Positions 24,465-31,893 of a DNA stretch of 64,000 nt are shown here, piece by piece. The notes beneath the pieces were generated by a model that was given only the letters and a program-made list of their open reading frames with translations, was not told where the DNA came from and made no database searches. Source of the DNA: Halorubrum vacuolatum (GTDB lineage: Archaea > Halobacteriota > Halobacteria > Halobacteriales > Haloferacaceae); assembly GCF_900188065.1 (NCBI RefSeq), contig NZ_FZNQ01000009.1, positions 62,001 through 126,000 on the forward strand, given 5' to 3'. Each line of letters opens with the position of its first letter. The first letter of the stretch is position 1. Position numbers and translations under genes: made by a program.

Positions 24465-26393
24465 ATGTCAGCATTACGGATATACGATACGAAAGGAAAC
24501 GAGTATGCGCCGAGCGGTGGGACTGAACGAACGAACGAGCGAATAAAGGAGCTGTTTTACGCCGGCGTGCGTTTTTCGGTGGAGTCCGTCGGGGAGACGC
24601 GGATAATTGCGTTCTTTCGCGCACGCGAGACGCGAGACGCGAGAAGCGAGCAGTTCTACGCGGAGTACACCGCGGGAAGCGTCTCGAACTTACTCAGCGA
24701 GTTCGAGTCAGCCCTACGCCAGCGCGTGGAGTCCAGATGGGGATACACCATCGATGAACGTTCAAAAGAGATGGAGGTGTTCCGTGCGGTCATCCGTAAC
24801 GAAAAGACGGTCCCTGGAAGCAAGCAGGAACGCCGGATACTGCGTGAAATCATCAAATCAGGGCCGATCGCAAACATCGGGGTTCGTGATGCAAACGCCG
24901 CGGTAGGGCTCATGCAGGAGGTGCTTGACACCGGTTCGCGGTTCGCGATCACCGACTCCGAGAATACGGACGCCCTCTCGGATTACGACGTCGCGTTTGT
25001 GACGGGGAGCCGGAAAGAGATAGAACCGCTCGGGGAGACGGCGGATCGGTGGGAACAGACCGAAGAATCGTTACGTGAGCGGTTTATCAAGGAGGAGATC
25101 GACGAGATCGAAAGGGCGGTACAGTCGTTATCGCGCGATTACGGGCTCTCAAGCGGAGAGATACGAAATCGGGTAACGAGGCGTGTGCCGGCGCTGAAAC
25201 AACCGACTGTGAGCGGATCCTCCTCGTCGCTCGGAAGTTCCTCAAGCCTCAAAAAAAAGGACGGTCTCCTCCCGTCCGGGAAGGTCGGAATGTACGTCGC
25301 CATCGTTGCGCTCGCTTTAGCCGTAATCATCGGCGGGGTGTACGCCGCAGGGATGCTCGGAATGGGTCCGCTCGCCGATGGCGGTGGTGATACCATCGAG
25401 GGAACCGTATTTGACGATGAGGGCGAAGCGATATCCGATGCCGAAATACAGCTGTTGCATCAGAACAACAGCATACGCAACTCGACGGAGACTGATAACG
25501 ACGGTGAGTTCGCCTTCGTCGATCTCGAATCCGGCGGCGAATACAGATTGAGCGTTACCGCCGACGATCACAATTTCGCGGAGAAGAGCGTTACGGCCGG
25601 TGAGACCGTCGAGCTCACGCCGATCGGGGACGATGAGAGCGTGACGGGTACCGTCGTCGACGCTGTCGAGGGCGAGGCGATCAGCGAGGCAACCGTCGAC
25701 CTGTCCGACGAGGAGGGGGAGCATCTCGACAACGCGACGACCGATGAGGAAGGTGCGTTCTCCTTCCCCATCGAGGACCAAGATGCCACCTACACCCTAG
25801 AAGCGAGCGCCGACGGCTACGACCCCGGAGGCGTCGAGGAGGTCACCACCGATGAATCAGAGACGATCGAACTCGAGGAGAGCACGACCGCGTTGGAGGG
25901 AACTGTTCGGGACAGTGACGACGGTGAGCCGATCGATGGAGCGACCATTACCGCCGAGGACGACGCGGGCGATACCCAAACCACGGAAACGGATGCTAAT
26001 GGCAACTACGAACTCGAACTCGAACGCGGGCAGTACGAGGTAACCACCGACGCCGACGGCTTCATGACCGATGAGGAGTCCGTGGTGGCCGATGAGGATG
26101 TCGTCGAACAGGACTTCGAACTCGACGCACAGGCGTCATGGAGGGGGACAGTAGTTGAGGAAGGAGATGAAAGTCAGACACTGAACGGTGCGGAGATCAC
26201 CTTACTAGTCAACGGTGAGACTGTCGCAGAGGAAACATCCGATGGCGACGGTGAATTCGAGTTCACAAACCTTGATCCTGTAGAGCACACGGTTGAAGTT
26301 AGAGAAAGAGCCGGTCACGAAGACAAAGACACCACGATCGAATTCGAACCCGGCCAGGAGCGTGAGGACAACATCGAGCTAACGCCGGATTAA
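24465..26393 (+). CDS. Single-pass membrane protein with unknown cytoplasmic domain and repeat ectodomain
   Basis: This is a 642-aa protein. Residues 1-245 form a soluble domain I do not recognise (FYAGVRFSVESVGETRIIAFFRARE, SNLLSEFESALRQRVESRWGY). A Ser/Lys-rich linker (250-266) and one transmembrane helix (about 274-299) follow. Residues 308-642 contain four tandem carboxypeptidase-regulatory-like beta-sandwich repeats, each with the pattern GTVxDxxxGExIxxAxVxL...DxxGxFxF...YxLxxxADGY. The repeats should lie outside the cell. The first repeat is nearly identical in DNA to that of the next gene. Position third in the operon suggests it belongs to one complex. Confidence 0.7.
   Translation: MSALRIYDTKGNEYAPSGGTERTNERIKELFYAGVRFSVESVGETRIIAFFRARETRDARSEQFYAEYTAGSVSNLLSEFESALRQRVESRWGYTIDERSKEMEVFRAVIRNEKTVPGSKQERRILREIIKSGPIANIGVRDANAAVGLMQEVLDTGSRFAITDSENTDALSDYDVAFVTGSRKEIEPLGETADRWEQTEESLRERFIKEEIDEIERAVQSLSRDYGLSSGEIRNRVTRRVPALKQPTVSGSSSSLGSSSSLKKKDGLLPSGKVGMYVAIVALALAVIIGGVYAAGMLGMGPLADGGGDTIEGTVFDDEGEAISDAEIQLLHQNNSIRNSTETDNDGEFAFVDLESGGEYRLSVTADDHNFAEKSVTAGETVELTPIGDDESVTGTVVDAVEGEAISEATVDLSDEEGEHLDNATTDEEGAFSFPIEDQDATYTLEASADGYDPGGVEEVTTDESETIELEESTTALEGTVRDSDDGEPIDGATITAEDDAGDTQTTETDANGNYELELERGQYEVTTDADGFMTDEESVVADEDVVEQDFELDAQASWRGTVVEEGDESQTLNGAEITLLVNGETVAEETSDGDGEFEFTNLDPVEHTVEVRERAGHEDKDTTIEFEPGQEREDNIELTPD
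25425..25607 (+). repeat. Direct repeat copy 1 (ectodomain coding block)
   Basis: This 183-nt block recurs at 27779-27961, offset 2354 nt, with two mismatches (about 99% identity). Flanking repeat domains are clearly more diverged. It encodes most of the first extracellular repeat domain of the third operon gene. Confidence 0.9.
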
Positions 26394-26398
26394 ATCGG

Positions 26399-28747
26399 AT
26401 GGACATTTCAGGCGAAACGCTCGACGGCACCGGGGCGACCGTCACAGTCCGTGAGGAGGTCGGGACCGGAGTCCACTGGCGAACTCATCGCGGGGTCACC
26501 GCCGCTGGCGACCCCGTCGCCGTCAGAACGCTCCTGGGGACCGTCCCGGAGTCGGCGTATGACCGTTTTGATTCGCTCTGTCGACAGTGGCGGACGATCG
26601 CGGGACGCCAATCGGTCAGATCGATCGTCGGTTGGGGCGTCGAACCAGAGCCGTGGGTCGCCGTCGAATATGCCGGCGACGAGATCGAACGCCTCGCGAA
26701 CGGCGAGACCGTCACCTCAGCCCAAGCTTGCGACGCTGCAACCAAACTCAGCTTAGGGGACGGTATCTGTGAGGCGATACGTACGTACGGACGCTACGGA
26801 TCGACGAGGACGCACCTCGCGGTGCACCCCGAATCGGTGACGTTTCGACGGGACGGTGACGAACCCATCCCGGTGGTCGGCGACTGGGGTGTGAGTCGGC
26901 TCGTCGAGGAGCCACCGGTGACCCCGTACACGGCCCCGGAACAGATCGACGGAAGCGACGCCGCGGTCACCGAACGGACGGACGTCTACCGGATCGGCGC
27001 GCTCATGTACACCCTCATAGCCGACGAGGAGCCCTTCGCCGACGTACGCGATGCCGCGCTTCCCGAGGCGATCGGCGACGGGATCCGCTCCACCTCGGAC
27101 GGACTCGACACGCTCCCCGAACGCGTTCGGGATCCGATCGCCCGGGCGATGGCCCCGGACCCGGGTGACCGTCACGCGTCGGTATACGAGCTACAGGCGG
27201 CGCTTTCGGCGAGCGCGCCACGAACACCGGCCGATGAGCGACGGGTGCAGACGTTGGGAACGATCGATGAACCGCCGCAGGAGGGCCCGGACGGAATCGA
27301 TGACCGTGATACCGCTGCCCAAGCGGCCATGACGACGACATCGGACGGCTCGGAAGCGGCGGACGAGACGACGGCAGCAAACCACGACGACGGCGAGACG
27401 GTCGAAGGGAGCGAGGATACGGAAGCGTCGGAGGAGGTATGGGAGGATACCGACGGAGCGTCACCGGAGGAGACGAGGGAGGACACTGCGGGCTCAGACG
27501 GCGAATCGATGGCCTCGGATAGTGACACCACCGACGCTGGTGGGGGGAGGTCAGCGTCGGACGACGAACCGACCGGGTCGTCATCGGAAGGGATGACGAA
27601 CACGCGGCGATGGGCACCGGCGGTGACCTTCCTGCTGATGATGACCGTTCTCGTGTCGGTCGTCGCGTACGGCGCGGTCGCGCTCGGGATGCTCCCGCCG
27701 GTCGGCGATATCATGGGCACGGGTGAGACCGCCGACAGCATCGATGGGGTCGTCCTCGATGCGGAGGGTGAGGATGCGGAAGCGATATCCGATGCCGAAA
27801 TACAGCTGTTGGATCAGAACAACAGCATACGCAACTCGACGGAGACTAATAACGACGGTGAGTTCGCCTTCGTCGATCTCGAATCCGGCGGCGAATACAG
27901 ATTGAGCGTTACCGCCGACGATCACAATTTCGCGGAGAAGAGCGTTACGGCCGGTGAGACCGGCCTCGAACTCACGCCGATCGCCGATGATGAGGGCGTA
28001 ACCGGTACCGTCGTCGACGCTGCCGATGGCGAGGTTATCAGCGAGGCGACCGTCGATCTGTTCGACGAGGAGGGGGAGCATCTCGATAGCACGACGACCG
28101 ATGAGGAGGGTGCGTTCTCCTTCCTCGTCGAGAACCGGGAAGCCATGTATATATTGGAGGCGGACGCCGACGGCTACGACCCCGGAACCGTCGAGGAGGT
28201 CATCACCGATGAATCAGTGACGATTGAACTCGAGGAGAGCACCACGGTCGTTGAAGGGACTGTTCGGGACAATAGCGACGGTGAGCCGATCGGTGGGGCG
28301 ACCATCACCGCTGAGGACGACGCGGGCAACATCCAAACCACGGAGACGGATGTCGACGGGAACTACCAACTCGAACTCGTACATGGTCAGTACGAGTTCA
28401 CCGTCGATGCCGACGGCTTCGCCACACGGACCGAATCCGTACCCGTCGAGGGCGACACCGTAGTCCAAGACTTCGAACTCGACGCACAGGCGTCGTGGTC
28501 GGGGTCGGTATTTGAGGCAGGAAATGAGGATCAGATACTGAACGGTGCAGAGATCACTTTGTCAGTTGACGACGACGTTGTAGATGAGGAAATATCAGAT
28601 ACCAACGGTGAGTTCACATTCACGAATCTCGACCCGGTCGAGCACACGGCTGAAGTCAGAAGAGCCGGTTCCGTAGACAAAGTCAAGATGATCGAATTCG
28701 AACCCGGCGAGGAGCGTCATGAGGATATTAGATTAACACCGGAATAG
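26399..28747 (+). CDS. Membrane-anchored pseudokinase with repeat ectodomain
   Basis: This is a 782-aa protein. Residues 15-270 look like a Ser/Thr kinase fold with degraded catalytic motifs. The beta-3 VAxK lysine is Arg43 (DPVAVR), the HRDLKPxN loop reads HLAVHPES (139-146, Ala for Asp, His for Lys, Ser for Asn), and DFG is DWG (162-164). APE (179-181) and the TERTDVYRIGALMYTLI helix are kept. An acidic disordered linker covers about 280-400, a transmembrane helix 407-430, and then four carboxypeptidase-regulatory-like repeats homologous to the preceding protein. The sequence suggests an inside-out signalling receptor without phosphotransfer. It is the last gene of the operon; the next gene is convergent. 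Confidence 0.72.
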   Translation: MDISGETLDGTGATVTVREEVGTGVHWRTHRGVTAAGDPVAVRTLLGTVPESAYDRFDSLCRQWRTIAGRQSVRSIVGWGVEPEPWVAVEYAGDEIERLANGETVTSAQACDAATKLSLGDGICEAIRTYGRYGSTRTHLAVHPESVTFRRDGDEPIPVVGDWGVSRLVEEPPVTPYTAPEQIDGSDAAVTERTDVYRIGALMYTLIADEEPFADVRDAALPEAIGDGIRSTSDGLDTLPERVRDPIARAMAPDPGDRHASVYELQAALSASAPRTPADERRVQTLGTIDEPPQEGPDGIDDRDTAAQAAMTTTSDGSEAADETTAANHDDGETVEGSEDTEASEEVWEDTDGASPEETREDTAGSDGESMASDSDTTDAGGGRSASDDEPTGSSSEGMTNTRRWAPAVTFLLMMTVLVSVVAYGAVALGMLPPVGDIMGTGETADSIDGVVLDAEGEDAEAISDAEIQLLDQNNSIRNSTETNNDGEFAFVDLESGGEYRLSVTADDHNFAEKSVTAGETGLELTPIADDEGVTGTVVDAADGEVISEATVDLFDEEGEHLDSTTTDEEGAFSFLVENREAMYILEADADGYDPGTVEEVITDESVTIELEESTTVVEGTVRDNSDGEPIGGATITAEDDAGNIQTTETDVDGNYQLELVHGQYEFTVDADGFATRTESVPVEGDTVVQDFELDAQASWSGSVFEAGNEDQILNGAEITLSVDDDVVDEEISDTNGEFTFTNLDPVEHTAEVRRAGSVDKVKMIEFEPGEERHEDIRLTPE
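27779..27961 (+). repeat. Direct repeat copy 2 (ectodomain coding block)
   Basis: Partner of the block at 25425-25607. The two differences change the HQNN/DQNN and TDND/TNND residues. This points to recent duplication or gene conversion between the two neighbouring receptor-like genes. Confidence 0.9.
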
Positions 28748-28818
28748 CATTCAAAAGGGCGTACATTCGTCTGGCGCAGTCGACGTGAAACAAGATAGGC
28801 CCACGCCGACAACGACGA

Positions 28819-29361
28819 CTACCGCGGCGCGCTGAAGGAGACGTCGTCGTTCAGCTCGTTCGATTTCCGTTCGAGATATGAGTAGACCGCCCCGTGAGGC
28901 GCACCGTCGAGTAACATCCCGACGGCCCGGCGGACGACCTGCAGCTCCTCGGGGCCGCCGATCGCGCCGACGGTCGTGCCATAAATAACGACGTTCGCGC
29001 CGGAGAGCTCCTCGATCAGCTCGCGGGTGCGTCCGTTCTCGCCGATGATCCGACCCTTCTTTCGCTGGAGGTCGTTGTCGTTGCGGGTGTGTTCGGTCAG
29101 ATCGATCAGATCGAGCGTCCGGAGGTCATGATCGAGGATGGACAGGGCGGTCTCGGGGGTGAACCCGCGGCCGATCGCCCGGACGATATCGGGGGCGACG
29201 AGCGCGGCGACGGGGTCGTCAAGCTCCTCGATCGCGACGCTTCCGGACTCGGAGTCGATGTCGAGCCGCACGTTCGCCCGCGATTCGATCTCCCGCATCG
29301 TCTCGCCACCGGCACCGATGACCACGCCGATCCGGTCCTGCGGAACCGTCACGTGTTGCAT
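28819..29361 (-). CDS. Pno1/Dim2-like KH-domain protein
   Basis: This 180-aa protein has two KH modules. The first has the GxxG-type loop in VVIGAGGETMREIE (about residues 13-26). The second has GRIIGENGRTRELIEELSGANVVIYG (about 102-127), the Pno1/Krr1 signature. Archaeal homologues (aDim2) bind the 3' end of 16S rRNA and take part in small-subunit maturation with Rio kinases and translation factors. No rio gene is next to it in this window. It lies 65 nt downstream of the GGGP synthase gene and may share its transcript. Confidence 0.88.
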   Translation of the reverse strand: MQHVTVPQDRIGVVIGAGGETMREIESRANVRLDIDSESGSVAIEELDDPVAALVAPDIVRAIGRGFTPETALSILDHDLRTLDLIDLTEHTRNDNDLQRKKGRIIGENGRTRELIEELSGANVVIYGTTVGAIGGPEELQVVRRAVGMLLDGAPHGAVYSYLERKSNELNDDVSFSAPR

Positions 29362-29426
29362 AGAAGCGGATACCCGTCGGAGCCTTTTAAACGTGTTCCG
29401 CGGCGGGCGACGCGTGAGCGCCGCAG

Positions 29427-30125
29427 TCAGGCGTCTTTCGCGCCTTCAACCGTTTCACGAACCGCGTCGACACCCTCGTCGTGCAGGAGGTTTCCGACGA
29501 CGATCACGTCGGCGTGTTCGGCCATCGTCCGCGCGCTTTCGTAGTCGCAGATCCCGCCGCCATAAAAGAGACAGGCGTCGGTGAGCCCGTCGGCCGCGGC
29601 GGCGACGGTCTCGGGGTCGCCGAAGGCGCCGGAGTACTCGACGTAGACGATCTCCTGACCGAACATCCGTTCGGCGACCGTCGCGTACGCCTCCACGTCA
29701 TCGGCGTTGAGGTCGCAGTTCGCGTTCGTGAGCTGGGCGACGGAGGCGTCGGGGTTCATCACGATGTACGCCTCCGTGTGAGTTCGCTCCCAATCGAGGT
29801 CGTCGATCCGGACCCACTCTTTGTGTGCGCCGGTGATCCAGAAGGGACCGCCCGCGTTGAAGACGGTCGGAATGAGGTAGCCGTCAAGCGCCGGAGAGTC
29901 GATAACGACGCCCGGGTTCGATGGCTCCTGATACAGGGGAACGTCGTACTCGGCGGCGGCCTCGACGACACGGGCCATCTTCTCGGGCGTGATGTCGAGC
30001 GTCCCGCCGATCTCGATCGCGTCCGTTCCGGTCCGGCAGACGTCCTCGAAGGTCTCCCCCGCGAGCAGGTCCTTGTCGGGGTCGACCTTCAGTACGTGGT
30101 CCCAATCGTCCCACGGGTTGCTCAT
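29427..30125 (-). CDS. Geranylgeranylglyceryl phosphate synthase
   Basis: This 232-aa PcrB/GGGPS-family TIM barrel makes the first ether bond of archaeal lipids, joining glycerol-1-phosphate to geranylgeranyl diphosphate. Family signatures include [61 protein letters not shown] and [13 protein letters not shown]. Length fits the short haloarchaeal group. It is cytoplasmic or membrane-associated. A CTTTTTAG element (minus sense, about 30148-30157) fits a leaderless ATG at 30125. With pssA this gives two steps of polar lipid synthesis in the window. Confidence 0.95.
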   Translation of the reverse strand: MSNPWDDWDHVLKVDPDKDLLAGETFEDVCRTGTDAIEIGGTLDITPEKMARVVEAAAEYDVPLYQEPSNPGVVIDSPALDGYLIPTVFNAGGPFWITGAHKEWVRIDDLDWERTHTEAYIVMNPDASVAQLTNANCDLNADDVEAYATVAERMFGQEIVYVEYSGAFGDPETVAAAADGLTDACLFYGGGICDYESARTMAEHADVIVVGNLLHDEGVDAVRETVEGAKDA

Positions 30126-30211
30126 TGGGCATCTCTCCTCCGGGGGTCACTAAAAAGGTGCGGAAGCGCCGGTACCGCCCACGGACGGCTACCGATCCGG
30201 GGGATGAGCCG

Positions 30212-31738
30212 TCAGCGGTCGTCATCGGTGGCGGAGGACATATCGGTCGTGGTCCGCCCGTCCGCAAGCCGAAGCGTGAGTTCCACCCGGCTGCCGCCGG
30301 CTTTGCTCTCGGAGATGTCGAGCGACCCGTGCCCGGCGGCGACGATCCAGTTGACGTACCAGAGGCCGAGTCCGCTCGCATGTTCGAGTTGCGTCTCCTC
30401 GCCGGTGAGCACGGCCCGCTCGGCGGCAGGGATCCCCGGCCCGTTGTCGGTGATAAAAAGCGAAACCCACGACTCGCTCGGCAGCTCGGCCGCCCGAACG
30501 GTGACACACGGCTCCGAGGAGTCGTTGTGTCGGATGGCGTTATCGACGAGTTCGGCGATCGCCTCCGGGAACCGCTCGATGACCTCCACGGTCACCGACT
30601 CCGGAACGTCGACGTCGATGGTCGCCCGCGATACCAGGGTGTCGGGGAGCGAATCGATCGCGTCCGCGACCGCCGTCGAAAGCGAAATCGAGATCGGCGT
30701 GGGGCGCTCATCGAGCAGCCGTTCGACCTTCCGGGAAGTCTCGCCGACCCGAAGCAGGCGGCCGGCCGTCGCCGCGACGCGTTCGAGCCGCGAGACCGTC
30801 GTCGGGTCGTCGATATCGGCGATCGCCTGCTCGGTGAACCCCGAGATGACGTTGAGTTCGTTCCGGAAGTTGTGCCGTAACACCCGCGTCAACACCGCGA
30901 GCCGCTCCTCACGGAGCGACGATTCCGTCAGGTCGTGTCCGATGCCGATCGCGCCGATCACGTCGCCGTCGACGGTATAAATCGGGCCAGCGGTGAGACG
31001 GTAGGGGATCCGCTCGCCGGAGCGCGTGATCAGAAGCACCTCACGTTCGACCGTGTCGCCGGCATCGTACGTATTGGTGAGTACGTCGGAGACCGGATCC
31101 TCACCGTCGATAAAGAGGTCGTGCAAGGAGCGATCCGAGAGCGTCGCGGCATCGTAACCGCTCACCGTCTCCAAACGGCGGTTCCACCGCGTGAGCGTCC
31201 CGTTTTCGCCACACTGGAACAACACGGCAGGGATGGTGGCGGCGATGGCGTCGACGAGGCGGCGCTGTGTCCGGAGGTCCCGTTCGGCACGACGCCGCTC
31301 CGTCGCGTCGCGGAAGCAGACGACGAGTCGATCCGCACCCCCTATCGACGCGACCCGTGCGCTGACCTCGACGTGACGGCGAACCTGCTCCGTCGGGGCG
31401 ATAACCCACTCGAATCGGGTCCGATCCCCGTCGACGCCCGTCGAGGTCAATCGGTCCGCCACCGGCGTCCCGTCGACCGTTCGATCGAGCTGGCCGAGGT
31501 CGATCACGCCCATCAGGGTGAGCGTGCCACGGTCGAGACCGAACAGCTCGGTTGCCGGTTCGTTGACCGCCACGATGGCGAGCGACTGCGGGTCACACAC
31601 GACCGTCGGACACGGGACCGCCTCCAGGAAGGATCGAACGACTCGAGGAGGGTCGTCCGGGAGATCCGTGGGTCCAGCGATCGTCCCGTCAGCGTGTTCG
31701 ATTTCATCGGACCGATCGTCCGTGTGTTCTTCCGACAT
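30212..31738 (-). CDS. PAS-domain sensor histidine kinase
   Basis: This 508-aa soluble kinase has an N-terminal acidic stretch and two PAS domains (about 35-150, ending VVCFRDATERRRAE, and about 160-275, ending GIGHDLTESSLREE). An H-box VLRHNFRNELNVISGF near 290 carries the phospho-accepting His, and a GHKL ATPase follows with N-box ELVDNAIRHND, G1 DNGPGIP and G2 GLGLW. No transmembrane helix or linked response regulator is present, so it senses a cytoplasmic signal and its partner is elsewhere. The H-box type is common among haloarchaeal kinases. Confidence 0.9.
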   Translation of the reverse strand: MSEEHTDDRSDEIEHADGTIAGPTDLPDDPPRVVRSFLEAVPCPTVVCDPQSLAIVAVNEPATELFGLDRGTLTLMGVIDLGQLDRTVDGTPVADRLTSTGVDGDRTRFEWVIAPTEQVRRHVEVSARVASIGGADRLVVCFRDATERRRAERDLRTQRRLVDAIAATIPAVLFQCGENGTLTRWNRRLETVSGYDAATLSDRSLHDLFIDGEDPVSDVLTNTYDAGDTVEREVLLITRSGERIPYRLTAGPIYTVDGDVIGAIGIGHDLTESSLREERLAVLTRVLRHNFRNELNVISGFTEQAIADIDDPTTVSRLERVAATAGRLLRVGETSRKVERLLDERPTPISISLSTAVADAIDSLPDTLVSRATIDVDVPESVTVEVIERFPEAIAELVDNAIRHNDSSEPCVTVRAAELPSESWVSLFITDNGPGIPAAERAVLTGEETQLEHASGLGLWYVNWIVAAGHGSLDISESKAGGSRVELTLRLADGRTTTDMSSATDDDR

Positions 31739-31893
31739 GTATTGGTTCCGCAGGTCGGCCGCGAGCGAGGGGTGACCCCGATTCCCGGTCGATAGCTAGA
31801 ATCAATTGTCCACGAGTAGATAAGTATGCATCGGTCATCCACAAGCGTTTCCGGTCGGAGCGTGGCGGGTCCTGTCAGGCGGATGCGGGGGCG

